Positions 7,161 through 14,687 of a DNA stretch of 23,088 bases are shown here, one piece after another. Numbering within the stretch: the first letter of the stretch is position 1; the number at the start of each line of letters is the position of its first letter. This DNA comes from an uncultured Oscillospiraceae bacterium (lineage in GTDB: Bacteria; Bacillota; Clostridia; Oscillospirales; Oscillospiraceae): NCBI GenBank assembly GCA_934589525.1, contig CAKTOB010000032.1, positions 1 to 23,088 on the forward strand, in the 5' to 3' direction. The translations under genes and the position numbers were made by a program. The notes under the pieces were generated by a model. The model was given only the letters and a program-made list of their open reading frames with translations. It was not told the DNA's origin and did no database searches.

Positions 7161-7415
7161 ATGTAGCGGCGATGATTCATCGCCAAGCAACGCAGCAAAT
7201 ATAACCCGTGCGGTTGAATAAAACCACATACCGACCTGTCATCCCGACCGAAATGAAATGGAGTGGAGGGATCTTCCCAAGCAGCAAGTTTTACCTTACG
7301 CAGGTAATTTCTGCAACTTGGGTAGATTCCTCCACTCCGCTTTCGCTCAAGGCCTGAATGACAAACGTTTTCGGTTTGGTTGTTACAGATTCAAATGCGC
7401 AACGGCGGGTGGTGC
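7161..7415. repeat. ~293 bp tandem repeat, unit 2 (diverged)
   Basis: This is the second copy of the unit at 6868-7160. It starts with the same 24 bases and keeps the palindromic element (7237-7363) and the following CGGTTTGG...GTTACA segment. It is lost at about 7415, before the 3' end of hemW. Confidence 0.7.
7237..7363. repeat. MITE-like palindromic element, copy 2
   Basis: It has the same organisation as 6944-7067 but the right arm has decayed: the outer end reads GGCCTGAATGACA instead of CGGTCGGAATGACA. The left arm carries compensating-looking changes (GGAGTGGAGG with CCTCCACTCC), so the inner stem is kept. Confidence 0.7.
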
Positions 7416-7455
7416 CTGCGGCTGTTGTGTTGTGCTCTTCGGTGTACGGTTGATT

Positions 7456-8649
7456 TTACAGCCGCTTCAACGGTTCCGACTCGTCCTGGGCCAGGAGCAA
7501 ATCTGTGATGATGTCGTTGGAGACCAGGAAGCCCCGGGGGGTCAGGTACCAGCGGCCGTCTTCGCCCTGGGCGGTGCGGTAGTAGACCCGGTGCTTTAGA
7601 AGGACCTCCTCCAAGGGGGCAAAGGGCAGCATGAAGGTCCGCTCGTATTCCTCCGCCGTGATGCCGGCGGTGGTCCGCAGGCGGAGCATCAGGTATTCAC
7701 CGGCCCGCTCCCGCAGGGGGATCTCCTGCACGTCGTCCATAATATTGCCGCCGGTCTGGATGCCCCGGATGTAGGCTTGCAGGTCCCGGACCATGGTAAA
7801 GCGCTTTCCGGCAAAGTCCGAGCTGGCGCTGGGGCCGAAGCCCAGGTATTCTCCGCCGGTCCAATACTTGGTGTTGTGCCGGGAATACAGGCCCTTCCGG
7901 CAGAAATTGGAGATCTCATACTGCCGGAAGCCGTGGGCCCGGAGGGACTCAATGGCCGCCATATACATATCCGCCTGGGTGTCGTCGTCCGCCAGGCCCG
8001 CAAAGTCCTTGATGTCGTAAAGGGGGGTGCCCTCTTCTACCTTCAGCCCATAGCAGCTGATATGCTCCGGGTTCAGCCGGAGGACGTTTTCCAGGGTCTC
8101 CTGCCAGTCCTGCAAGCTCTGGCCCGGCAGGCCGTACATTAAGTCCAGAGATACGTTCCGGAAGCCCGCCTTGCGGATGCGCTGGTAGGCCGTCACGGCC
8201 TGGGCATAGGTATGGGGTCTGCCCAGCTTTTTGAGGATCTCGTCGTTGTCGCACTGGACCCCCAGGCTCACCCGGTTGAAGCCCTCGGCTTTGAGCCGGT
8301 GGAGGAGCTTATCCGTAACGGAATCCGGGTTTGCCTCAAAGGTGATCTCCGCGTCCGTGGCCACGTCAAAGTTTCGCCGCAGGGTGGTCAGCAGAATAGC
8401 CAGGGCATCGGGCCCAAAATAGCTGGGGGTGCCGCCGCCAAAATACACCGTATCCACCCGATACCCGGGACACAGCGCCCCCGCCTCTTTCAAATGGGCA
8501 CAAACCGCGTCCAGATACCCGTCCATCAGCTTGTCATCCTTACAGGGCAGGGAGTAAAAGTCGCAGTACTGACACTTGCTGCGACAGAAGGGAATGTGGA
8601 TGTAGATCCCCAAAGGGGTTTTGTTGTTGCGTCTGGTTAATATTGCCAT
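7456..8649 (-). CDS. hemW: Radical SAM heme chaperone HemW
   Basis: This 397-residue protein is of the oxygen-independent coproporphyrinogen III oxidase-like family, now regarded as heme chaperones (HemW) that bind a [4Fe-4S] cluster and SAM. The radical SAM motif C22-x3-C26-x2-C29 is in IPFCRSKCQYCDFY, where the Tyr-Cys-Asp-Phe context is typical. The GGGTPS glycine-rich SAM-binding motif and the QTGGNIMDD/ERAGEYLMLRLR C-terminal region also fit HemW. The start is ATG at 8649, preceded by GGAGG (8653-8657); an upstream in-frame start lies within the heptamer array and is rejected. The lepA-hemW order is conserved in many Firmicutes, but here a small gene and two repeat arrays separate the pair. 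Confidence 0.93.
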   Translation of the reverse strand: MAILTRRNNKTPLGIYIHIPFCRSKCQYCDFYSLPCKDDKLMDGYLDAVCAHLKEAGALCPGYRVDTVYFGGGTPSYFGPDALAILLTTLRRNFDVATDAEITFEANPDSVTDKLLHRLKAEGFNRVSLGVQCDNDEILKKLGRPHTYAQAVTAYQRIRKAGFRNVSLDLMYGLPGQSLQDWQETLENVLRLNPEHISCYGLKVEEGTPLYDIKDFAGLADDDTQADMYMAAIESLRAHGFRQYEISNFCRKGLYSRHNTKYWTGGEYLGFGPSASSDFAGKRFTMVRDLQAYIRGIQTGGNIMDDVQEIPLRERAGEYLMLRLRTTAGITAEEYERTFMLPFAPLEEVLLKHRVYYRTAQGEDGRWYLTPRGFLVSNDIITDLLLAQDESEPLKRL

Positions 8650-8663
8650 AGTACCTCCATACA

Positions 8664-8695
8664 AATTGACAATTGACAATTGACAATTGACAATT
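8664..8695 (+). repeat. TTGACAA heptamer array upstream of hemW
   Basis: Four consecutive TTGACAA units on the plus strand end nine bases before the hemW ribosome binding site, so they form part of the hemW leader. This is the one array not oriented with the gene upstream of it. With 9119-9173 it brackets the four-helix-bundle gene as an inverted pair. Confidence 0.85.
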
Positions 8696-8732
8696 AGGAA
8701 AGTCGAAGGGCTTCACCAATTGAACTGTCAGG

Positions 8733-9086
8733 TCATTGTTCCGAGGGTTTTGTGGATTTTAGAATGGATGTCAAGAGTCGTTCCAGCTCTTTGCACTGGA
8801 CGATCATGGTTCTGTATTCGGTTTCCGATAGATAGTCGGTGGCCCGCAAAAGGCGGAGCCAATAATTGGTTTCGCTGGCTTCTTTTAATGCGATACAGAG
8901 CTTGGAGATGAAATCCGGTCTGCTCTGGGCCTGCTGTGACTCCGCAATATTTGCGCCGATGCTGGTACCTGCCCGAAGAAGCTGCTTGGACAAGATAAAC
9001 TCCTTTTTCTCGTCACGAAGATACCTGCAAAGCTTTACCACCCGCACAGCAAACTGAAAGCTCTTTTCTTCAATAGCATTGTTCAT
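8733..9086 (-). CDS. Four-helix bundle protein (23S rRNA IVS / S23 family)
   Basis: This 117-residue protein has the hallmark pattern of the four-helix bundle family first found in intervening sequences of 23S rRNA genes (TIGR02436-like). It shows EKSFQFAVRVVKLCRYL, KKEFILSKQLLRAGTSIGAN, IAESQQAQSRPDF and KEASETNYWLRLL, in that order. The biochemical role is unknown; related proteins occur both in rRNA IVS elements and as free-standing genes, and some are linked to diversity-generating retroelements. The start at 9086 is chosen by family N-terminus; the longer frame from 9149 would translate repeat sequence. The gene is inserted between lepA and hemW and flanked by inverted heptamer arrays, which suggests it arrived as a cassette. 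Confidence 0.85.
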   Translation of the reverse strand: MNNAIEEKSFQFAVRVVKLCRYLRDEKKEFILSKQLLRAGTSIGANIAESQQAQSRPDFISKLCIALKEASETNYWLRLLRATDYLSETEYRTMIVQCKELERLLTSILKSTKPSEQ

Positions 9087-9118
9087 AATCAAAATTTGAA
9101 GACGTTTCCTGCCCGCAA

Positions 9119-9173
9119 AAATTGTCAATTGTCCATTGTCAATTGTCAATTTTGGCAGTCAACTGTCAACTGA
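9119..9173 (-). repeat. Composite TTGACAG/TTGACAA array downstream of lepA
   Basis: Read on the minus strand, this starts four bases after the lepA stop codon. It runs TTGACAG, TTGACTG, a CCAAAA spacer, TTGACAA, TTGACAA, TGGACAA, TTGACAA. This is the same composite order as the array after the MFS gene. Confidence 0.85.
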
Positions 9174-9176
9174 TTC

Positions 9177-10985
9177 TCATTCTTCGTCCAGCTTGAGGAC
9201 TGCCATAAACGCTTCCGACGGGACGGAGACGGAGCCGAAGCTGCGCATGCGTTTTTTGCCTTCTTTCTGCTTTTCCAGAAGCTTCTTCTTTCTGGTGATG
9301 TCGCCGCCGTAGCATTTGGCCAAGACGTCTTTCCGCAGGGCCTTGATGGTCTCCCGGGCGATGATCTTTCCGCCGATGGCGGCCTGGACGGGGATCTCGA
9401 ACTGGGCTCTGGGGATGTTGTCCTTCAGCTTCTCGCAGATCTTCCGGGCTCTGGGGTAGGCGTTGTCCGCAAAGAGGATGAAGCTCAAGGCATCCACCAC
9501 CTCGCCGTTGAGCAGGATGTCCAGCTTCACCAGGCGGCTGGGCCGGTAGCCCAGGAAGGTGTAGTCCAGGCTGCCGTAGCCCCGGGTGCGGGATTTGAGG
9601 GCATCGAAGAAGTCATAGATGATCTCGTTCAGGGGCATTTCATAGTGGAGCTCCACCCGGCTGGCATCCAGGTATTCCATGTTTTTGAATTCGCCCCGGC
9701 GGGCCTGACACAGGTCCATAATGTTTCCCACATATTCCTGGGGGGCAATGAGGCTGGCCTTGACGAAGGGTTCCTCCGCCAGCTCGATTTCCATGGGGTC
9801 GGGGTAATCCAGGGGGTTATCCACCATCAGTACGGTGCCGTCGGTTTTGGTCACCCGGTAGACAACGTTGGGGGCGGTGGTAATGAGGTCTAGGTTGTAT
9901 TCCCGCTCCAGCCGCTCCTGGATGATCTCCATGTGCAAAAGGCCCAAAAAGCCGCAGCGGAAGCCAAAGCCCAGGGCAATGGAGCTCTCCGGCTCATAGC
10001 TCATAGAGGCGTCGTTGAGCTTCAGCTTTTCCAAAGCATCCCGCAGGTCCTGATACTTGGCGCCGTCTGCGGGATACACGCCGGAGTAGACCATGGGCTG
10101 GACCTGCCGGTAGCCGGGCAGGGGCTTGGAAGCAGGGTTTTCCACGGCGGTAATGGTGTCACCCACCCGGGTGTCGGAGACGGTTTTGATGGAGGCGGTG
10201 ATGTAGCCCACTTCTCCGGCGGCAAGGCTCTCCCCGGGGGTCAGGCCCAGGGGGCTCATGGTGCCTACCTCCACCACCTTGTAGGTGGCTCCCGTGGCCA
10301 TCATGCGGATGTCCATACCGGCCTTTACCAGGCCCTCTTTGATCCGGGTGTAGACGATGACCCCCCGGTAGGCATCGTACTGGCTGTCAAAGATCAGGGC
10401 CTGCAAGGGGGCAGACCGGTCTCCTTTAGGGGCGGGCACGTCTTTGACGATCATTTCCAGAACGGAATGGATATTGATGCCGTTTTTGGCGGAGATCTCC
10501 GGGGCATCCTCCGCAGGGATGCCGATAATATCCTCCACCTCCGCCTTGACCTCCTGGGGCCGGGCAGAGGGCAGGTCGATTTTATTGATCACCGGCAGCA
10601 CCTCCAGCCCCGCGTCAATGGCCAGATAGGTATTGGCCAGGGTCTGGGCCTCCACGCCCTGGCTGGCATCCACCACCAGCACGGCCCCTTCACAGGCCGC
10701 CAGAGACCGGGAGACCTCGTAATTGAAGTCCACGTGGCCCGGGGTGTCGATGAGGTTTAAGTCATAGGTTTCCCCGTCGTCGGCGGTGTAGTTCAGCTGC
10801 ACGGCGGTGGCCTTGATGGTAATGCCCCGCTCACGTTCTAAGTCCATAGAGTCCAGCAGCTGCTCGGCCCGCTGACGCAGATCCACGGCCCGGCACTCTT
10901 CCATAAGGCGGTCTGCCAGGGTGGACTTGCCGTGGTCAATGTGGGCGATGATGGAGAAATTGCGGATGTGAGAAAGTTCTGTCAT
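9177..10985 (-). CDS. lepA: Translation elongation factor 4 (LepA)
   Basis: This 602-residue ribosome-associated GTPase back-translocates or remodels stalled ribosomes and is conserved in bacteria. G-domain motifs are plain: AHIDHGKST (from residue 14), [17 protein letters not shown] and NKIDLP. The LepA-specific C-terminal domain ends with [20 protein letters not shown] and [20 protein letters not shown]. The start ATG at 10985 matches the family N-terminus ([20 protein letters not shown]) and follows AGAGGA; an extended start at 11066 would add 27 atypical residues. The gene has its own promoter (11074-11102), is divergent from rpoD, and is probably co-transcribed with the downstream small gene and hemW. 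Confidence 0.96.
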   Translation of the reverse strand: MTELSHIRNFSIIAHIDHGKSTLADRLMEECRAVDLRQRAEQLLDSMDLERERGITIKATAVQLNYTADDGETYDLNLIDTPGHVDFNYEVSRSLAACEGAVLVVDASQGVEAQTLANTYLAIDAGLEVLPVINKIDLPSARPQEVKAEVEDIIGIPAEDAPEISAKNGINIHSVLEMIVKDVPAPKGDRSAPLQALIFDSQYDAYRGVIVYTRIKEGLVKAGMDIRMMATGATYKVVEVGTMSPLGLTPGESLAAGEVGYITASIKTVSDTRVGDTITAVENPASKPLPGYRQVQPMVYSGVYPADGAKYQDLRDALEKLKLNDASMSYEPESSIALGFGFRCGFLGLLHMEIIQERLEREYNLDLITTAPNVVYRVTKTDGTVLMVDNPLDYPDPMEIELAEEPFVKASLIAPQEYVGNIMDLCQARRGEFKNMEYLDASRVELHYEMPLNEIIYDFFDALKSRTRGYGSLDYTFLGYRPSRLVKLDILLNGEVVDALSFILFADNAYPRARKICEKLKDNIPRAQFEIPVQAAIGGKIIARETIKALRKDVLAKCYGGDITRKKKLLEKQKEGKKRMRSFGSVSVPSEAFMAVLKLDEE

Positions 10986-11073
10986 AGGGGGATTCCTCTC
11001 TGATAATGTGGAAAAGCACGGCGGCCCAGGGCGGGCGCTGCCGACTTTTGGGCATACAACAAGCATTTTACCA

Positions 11074-11102
11074 ATTATACCGAATTTTTCAGAAAAAGTA
11101 AA
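11074..11102 (-). promoter_or_regulatory. Promoter of lepA
   Basis: On the minus strand, TTTACT (11097-11102) and a consensus TATAAT (11074-11079) are spaced by 17 bases. The leader to the ATG at 10985 is about 80 bases. Confidence 0.75.
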
Positions 11103-11196
11103 CCGTATGTTTTCACGAAAAACGGGAAAAATCCCAGTGCCGTTGGAAAAATTCCGACAATTTCCGCAAAAAATTCAGAAAACTTTTGAAAAACCC

Positions 11197-11225
11197 TTGT
11201 CAGAATGGCAAATTCGGGGTATAGT
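11197..11225 (+). promoter_or_regulatory. Promoter of rpoD
   Basis: TTGTCA (11197-11202) and TATAGT (11220-11225) are separated by 17 bases, about 55 bases before the rpoD start codon. A second TATAAT at 11239-11244 lacks a good -35 and may be incidental. Confidence 0.75.
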
Positions 11226-11282
11226 TTTACGGCTGGAATATAATGATGTCGAACAGAGAAAGAGTTAAAGAGGGAATTGACT

Positions 11283-12440
11283 ATGAGTACTGCCAAAAAG
11301 CCTGCAAAGAATACGGAAGATCTGCAAGCGGCCATGCAGAACCTGATTTTGAAGGGGAAGAAGGAGGGCATGATCCGGGATACGGAGCTGAACGCCATCC
11401 TGGAAAAAATGCAGCTATCCCCGGAGAAGATCGAGGAGATCTATGACCGTTTTGAAGCCATGAACATTCAAATCGTCACTACCGAGCTGGAGATCGACGA
11501 TTCTCTGGATATTCTGGGTGACGGCCTGGGAGGCGGGCTGGATGACGGCCTGGACCTGCGGAATGTGGAAGAGGAAGAGCTCATCGACCCCGTGGACCTG
11601 GCGGCGGAGTACAGCCTGGACGACCCTGTCCGGATGTACCTGAAAGAGATCGGCCAGGTAAGGCTTCTGTCTGCCGAGGAGGAAGTGGAGCTTGCCAAGC
11701 GGGTCTCCGAGGGTGATCAGGATGCCAAGAACAAGCTGACGGAGGCCAACCTGCGCTTGGTGGTCTCCATTGCCAAAAAATACTCCGGCCGGGGCCTGCA
11801 CATCCTGGACCTGATCCAGGAGGGCAATACGGGCCTCATCCGGGCGGTAGACAAGTTTGACTGGACAAAGGGAAACAAATTCTCTACATACGCCACCTGG
11901 TGGATCCGTCAGGCCATTACCCGGGCCATTGCGGACCAGGCCCGGACCATCCGGGTGCCGGTGCATATGGTAGAGGTCATCAACAAGGCCACCCGCTGCA
12001 ACCGGAAGCTGGTCCAGGAGCTGGGCCGGGAGCCCACCATGGAAGAGATCGCCGCAGAGCTGGGGCTGCCTGTGGAAAAGATCATCGAGGCCAACCGCAC
12101 CGCCGCCGATACCCTGAGCCTGGATACCCCCGTGGGTGACGAAGAGGATACCTCCATCGGCTCCTTCGTAGAAGACGAGCGCACCCCCGGCCCCGCCGAC
12201 GCTACCTCTAACGCTCTGCTTGCCGAGGCCCTGAAAGAAATTCTGGGCACCCTTACCGAGCGGGAAGCGGACGTGCTGCGCATGCGCTTCGGCATGTACG
12301 ACGGCCGCACCCACACCCTGGAAGAGGTGGGCCAGATCTTCGGCGTGACCCGTGAACGGATCCGCCAGATTGAAAACAAGGCCATCCGCAAGCTCCGCCA
12401 CCCCAGCCGGGCCAAGAAGATCCGGGATTTCTACTGCTGA
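11283..12440 (+). CDS. rpoD: Primary RNA polymerase sigma factor (sigma-70/SigA)
   Basis: This 385-residue housekeeping sigma factor has all conserved regions. Region 1.1 is at the N-terminus (to about residue 80) and region 1.2 begins at [13 protein letters not shown]. Region 2 includes [18 protein letters not shown] and [20 protein letters not shown], which recognise the -10 element. Region 3 is HMVEVINK onward. Region 4 is [15 protein letters not shown] with the helix-turn-helix [20 protein letters not shown], which reads the -35. Its length suits a Firmicute SigA lacking the long non-conserved insertion of proteobacteria. The ATG at 11283 follows AGAGGGA. It stands alone here: dnaG, its common partner, is not next to it, and lepA lies divergently upstream. 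A terminator follows directly. Confidence 0.96.
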   Translation: MSTAKKPAKNTEDLQAAMQNLILKGKKEGMIRDTELNAILEKMQLSPEKIEEIYDRFEAMNIQIVTTELEIDDSLDILGDGLGGGLDDGLDLRNVEEEELIDPVDLAAEYSLDDPVRMYLKEIGQVRLLSAEEEVELAKRVSEGDQDAKNKLTEANLRLVVSIAKKYSGRGLHILDLIQEGNTGLIRAVDKFDWTKGNKFSTYATWWIRQAITRAIADQARTIRVPVHMVEVINKATRCNRKLVQELGREPTMEEIAAELGLPVEKIIEANRTAADTLSLDTPVGDEEDTSIGSFVEDERTPGPADATSNALLAEALKEILGTLTEREADVLRMRFGMYDGRTHTLEEVGQIFGVTRERIRQIENKAIRKLRHPSRAKKIRDFYC

Positions 12441-12447
12441 GAACCCA

Positions 12448-12478
12448 AACACCCTCCCAAATGCCGGGAGGGTGTTTT
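12448..12478 (+). terminator. Rho-independent terminator of rpoD
   Basis: Arms AACACCCTCCC (12448-12458) and GGGAGGGTGTT (12466-12476) form an 11 bp perfect stem with a seven-base loop, followed by TT. It starts seven bases after the rpoD stop codon. Confidence 0.85.
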
Positions 12479-12576
12479 CCGTACCGCAGAAGGTGATGCG
12501 CCGCGGAATAAACGAAACGGCCAATCGGCCGGAAACGCCGGAATGATGGCGCATTGGAATTTGTACCGATCGGAGC

Positions 12577-12610
12577 CGTAAAAAACAAAAAGCCTCCACC
12601 GGGGAGACTT
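12577..12610 (-). terminator. Orphan minus-strand terminator
   Basis: An 8 bp stem with one mismatch (12589-12596 with 12603-12610) is followed on the minus strand by five T, G, six T. The plus side has no T-run, so it serves leftward transcription only. Confidence 0.7.
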
Positions 12611-12656
12611 CATCCAACGGGCGGGAAACCGCCTCTGCGGTTTCCTTTTGCCCAAC
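12577..12656 (-). ncRNA. Candidate ~80-nt small RNA
   Basis: On the minus strand an extended -10 (TGGTATAAT, core at 12663-12668) is followed by two stem-loops. GGAAACCGC/GCGGTTTCC pairs at 12624-12645. AAG.CTCC/GGAG.CTT pairs at 12589-12610 and ends in TTTTTGTTTTTT, a clear minus-strand terminator. No minus-strand gene lies between it and the nucleotidyltransferase, which has its own terminator, so the signal implies a short independent transcript. The -35 is poor. It could instead be the tail of a short coding transcript or a remnant of one. Confidence 0.35.
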
Positions 12657-12740
12657 ATATTTATTATACCACTTTTTAAAACCCTTTTCCATGGGCATCT
12701 CCTCCAATCTTTGGGGCTTTTTCTTATGGAACATCCCATC

Positions 12741-12804
12741 TTGCAAATGGGGCGCACTTGGAGTAAGATGAAGATACAAAAAAGGAGTGAGTCCAATGTA
12801 CTAG
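12741..12804 (+). pseudogene. Promoter, RBS and two-codon frame: possible gutted small gene
   Basis: TTGCAA (12741-12746), a 17-base spacer and TAAGAT (12764-12769) form a plausible plus-strand promoter. AAAGGAGTGAG (12781-12791) is a strong ribosome binding site placed before ATG at 12796. The frame is only ATG-TAC-TAG. An eight-codon frame follows at 12841-12867 and ends in the hairpin at 12863-12923. The layout (strong promoter and RBS, tiny frame, strong terminator) resembles small type I toxin genes of the TxpA/BsrG kind, here apparently dead. That comparison is inference from layout, not from a readable toxin peptide. Confidence 0.3.
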
Positions 12805-12862
12805 GAAATCTCCATTCTAAGAAAGCGAGGTTAACCACAGATGGAACCCACTTATGAAGAGA

Positions 12863-12923
12863 AATGACCCCCTGACGGTCGCAGTGATGAGGCGACAGGT
12901 CAGGGGTTATTTCTTTGCCTTTT
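12863..12923. terminator. Terminator-like hairpin and direct repeat, copy 1
   Basis: The left arm (ATGACCCCCTGAC) and right arm (GTCAGGGGTTATT) pair with one bulge, and TTTCTTTGCCTTTT follows on the plus strand. On the minus strand it can also end the nucleotidyltransferase transcript (stop at 12958). The last 27 bases (12897-12923) are identical to 14779-14805, and the left arm is also similar to the one there. Confidence 0.7.
12897..12923 (+). repeat. 27 bp exact direct repeat, left of AbiE-like pair
   Basis: Identical to 14779-14805 and in the same orientation, it brackets the two-gene module at 12958-14663. The flanking hairpin halves are also related (GACGGTCGC here, GACGGTTGC there), so the duplicated block is about 55-60 bases with some divergence. 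Confidence 0.85.
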
Positions 12924-12957
12924 GGGGGACATGATCGGTTCGGTTGATTGGCCGAAT

Positions 12958-13704
12958 TTAAATCGATAGAAAAATCTCTTCCAGCCTATTGCAGAGCAAA
13001 TTGTTGTCAATATCCTCTGATACAAAATCGTTTTTTCGGATACCCGCTATAAACAATCGCAAATCCGATTTCAATTGCGCCGGAAGCTTTACCCGTTCCT
13101 TTGGCGGCAGCAGCATCAGAAGATGATAGACATCCCGATAATGCTTTCGGATATGGCGGGAATTTCCCTCTTCGCCTTCTGCCCGGCGTGCGGTGAGTTC
13201 ACACCAGGCCTTTGCCTTAAACGGGATCAGGTATTTTTCATCCAAGATGCTGAGCCCATCGATGATCCGTCTGCCGTTCAGCAGAAATTCATAGTATTCA
13301 TCATTTAAGAGGATTGCGGACAGGCTTGAAATATCATCGGCAACATGCACCGGGGTCAAATGGGCATCCGGAAGCAACGGAAGATCCGGTGTTCTGGAAA
13401 ACAGCTCGATCATTTTTGGGTATGCGGCGTTTGCGGGATTTTTGAACCGATAAAATTGGCGTTGTGTTTCTCCGGTTTCAATTCCGTTATAGTTGGCCTC
13501 CTTAATAAAGCCCCAGAACGCACGGCCAAATTCCGCATTGATATTCTCGACGATCAGGACAACGTCCAAGTCCTTGGTCGCACGAAAATCGCCGCCGACT
13601 TCATCAAACACCACCGAACAGGCCGTTCCGCCGATCAGAACATAGTTGTCTGTGTAATTCCGGAAGAAATCCCGGAATTTATATAATCCCTGAATATTTA
13701 CCAT
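12958..13704 (-). CDS. AbiEii-like nucleotidyltransferase, putative toxin
   Basis: This 248-residue protein has a minimal nucleotidyltransferase signature: GGTACS at residues 25-30 followed by KDLDVVL, giving the D45-x-D47 metal-binding pair. This matches the AbiEii/AbiGii-like family, in which an enzyme transfers nucleotides to RNA or protein targets and acts as the toxin of type IV toxin-antitoxin or phage-abortive systems. The PFKAKAWCELTARRAEGE segment near residues 153-170 is the family's conserved helical part. Its ATG at 13704 overlaps the upstream gene's stop region by seven bases, so the two are translationally coupled. Residues are otherwise intact and no frameshift is seen. A housekeeping nucleotidyltransferase role is possible; the pairing with an HTH protein favours toxin-antitoxin. 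Confidence 0.75.
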   Translation of the reverse strand: MVNIQGLYKFRDFFRNYTDNYVLIGGTACSVVFDEVGGDFRATKDLDVVLIVENINAEFGRAFWGFIKEANYNGIETGETQRQFYRFKNPANAAYPKMIELFSRTPDLPLLPDAHLTPVHVADDISSLSAILLNDEYYEFLLNGRRIIDGLSILDEKYLIPFKAKAWCELTARRAEGEEGNSRHIRKHYRDVYHLLMLLPPKERVKLPAQLKSDLRLFIAGIRKNDFVSEDIDNNLLCNRLEEIFLSI

Positions 13705-14663
13705 AGTATTTCATGCACCAGGCTTTCTATTTCTATTTGTATTCGCTCGTCCCTGCTGTTACGGAACTGGGCGTAGAGCGAGATCACATCAACATGGGTT
13801 CCCTGGGCAATGATTTTGGGGTCGTATCGGAAGAGCTCCAGAACTTTGTATGGCTGGCCGAACAGGTCATACTCTTTCAAAAACGAGGCTTTGTCGATTT
13901 TTTTGATATCCTGTGGAGAGACGGCGCAGCAAGGGGTGTCCGTTACGTTCAGGAAGGACAGACTGCCCAGAGCCGATTCACCAGACGTCAAGAAGCCGGC
14001 GCATTCAAATTCCGGCGGGACATAGCGGCGGCTTTTTACCGGGTCAAACAAATACTGCTTCCCGCCTGCCCAGAACTGGGTGCCGCTGGAAACGGTGTAT
14101 TGCTTTCGGGTGCCGGAGCCCACCGTTTCCAGCAGATTTCGGAATGAAAGCTCCTTTAAGGCCCGGTTCAGGGTGGCAACAGAATAGGGAAGCTGCGCAC
14201 TGAGCTGGTGGGCATTGGTTTGCTTCATTTTGTGAAGCAGCAGGTAGATGAATACCACCTGCGTGGCCGGGTTGAACCGACTGCCGTATTCTTGGGCCAC
14301 CGTTTCCGTTTCAACCAGGTGGATCGCGCAGGGGGGAATATACAGCTGCTGTTCCGGAACAACAAAGGCGATCCCGGCCTGAATCAAGGCGTTTCTCTGG
14401 ACCAGCCGCAGATGGTCCAATACCAACACCGGCGGACACCGGGTGAATTTCCGGAGCTGCGACAGCTGCTTCTGAAGGGAATCGATTTTTAATTTTACCG
14501 GCTCCTTTGGCTTTGCCAAAATATACTTTTCAGTACCAAGCCGCAGGGTATATAACTGATATGCCGCCGCCAGATACATCGGGAGGGCATCCCCGCCGCC
14601 GTATTGCCGCAAGTCCATTTGAGAACCAAACATCTTTTGAAGATAGCCGGTCAGCTTTTCCAC
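13698..14663 (-). CDS. AbiEi-like winged-helix protein, putative antitoxin
   Basis: This 321-residue protein is encoded directly upstream of, and overlapping, the nucleotidyltransferase. The middle (roughly residues 130-190) reads as a winged helix-turn-helix: NPATQVVFIYLLLHKM, then SAQLPYSVATLNRALKELSF and NLLETVGSGTRKQYTV. The N-terminal 120 residues resemble a PD-(D/E)XK-like or restriction-fold region of AbiEi relatives, though catalytic residues are not evident. A C-terminal part with LTSGESALGSLSFL is typical of AbiEi-type antitoxins. The start is GTG at 14663 after GAGGTG. The promoter at 14699-14727 overlaps two copies of ATGATATAAT, a likely self-binding site. It could also be a stand-alone regulator, but operon structure argues for an antitoxin. 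Confidence 0.65.
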   Translation of the reverse strand: MEKLTGYLQKMFGSQMDLRQYGGGDALPMYLAAAYQLYTLRLGTEKYILAKPKEPVKLKIDSLQKQLSQLRKFTRCPPVLVLDHLRLVQRNALIQAGIAFVVPEQQLYIPPCAIHLVETETVAQEYGSRFNPATQVVFIYLLLHKMKQTNAHQLSAQLPYSVATLNRALKELSFRNLLETVGSGTRKQYTVSSGTQFWAGGKQYLFDPVKSRRYVPPEFECAGFLTSGESALGSLSFLNVTDTPCCAVSPQDIKKIDKASFLKEYDLFGQPYKVLELFRYDPKIIAQGTHVDVISLYAQFRNSRDERIQIEIESLVHEILW

Positions 14664-14687
14664 TCACATCACCTCGCCGGTCAAATA

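Larger units (their letters stand above)
6623..7455. other. 0.8 kb non-coding repeat mosaic
   Basis: No gene is supported in this 833-base gap between the convergent MFS and hemW genes. It is filled with repeats: a heptamer array (to 6685), a GTGTCCG block (6690-6735), the 37 bp hairpin block (6741-6777), four AATAYAACC...GGTTGAAT-type units (around 6787-6812, 6834-6857, 6904-6928 and 7197-7221), and a ~293 bp tandem duplication (6868 onward and 7161 onward) carrying a palindromic element. No clear terminator for hemW is visible. Short open frames at 6959-7204 and 7258-7599 only translate repeat sequence. Confidence 0.8.
12441..12957. other. Gene-poor interval after rpoD
   Basis: No intact gene is evident over 517 bases, yet signals are dense. 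They are the rpoD terminator (12448-12478), a GGCCAATCGGCC dyad (about 12521-12532), a minus-strand terminator with a long T-run (12577-12610), a plus-facing hairpin (12624-12645), a minus-strand extended -10 (12663-12668), a plus-strand promoter with ribosome binding site but a two-codon frame (12741-12804), and a large terminator-like hairpin (12863-12923). A minus-strand frame starting at 12692 has a good GGAGGAG site but runs antisense through rpoD. Confidence 0.65.

Noticed and set aside
6944..7363. Insertion sequence
   Set aside because: Inverted repeats are present but no transposase or fragment of one can be read, so only a non-autonomous element is supported.
6959..7599. Small plus-strand frames in the repeat region before and overlapping hemW
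   Set aside because: They translate the MITE-like palindromes and the antisense of hemW, with no ribosome binding sites.
9087..9149. Longer N-terminus for the four-helix-bundle protein
   Set aside because: The extra 21 residues translate the heptamer array; family members start near the NNAIEEKSF segment.
8664..9173. CRISPR-like array from regular short repeats
   Set aside because: The units are contiguous 7-mers without spacers, and no cas gene is present.
11239..11244. Second rpoD promoter with a consensus TATAAT
   Set aside because: No acceptable -35 at 16-18 bases; kept only as a remark.
11415..12692. A minus-strand frame starting at ATG 12692 with a good GGAGGAG site
   Set aside because: The ribosome binding site is attractive, but the frame has no stop before running 1.2 kb antisense through rpoD. 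At most its first part is a relic; the signals fit better with the candidate small RNA or a decayed gene.
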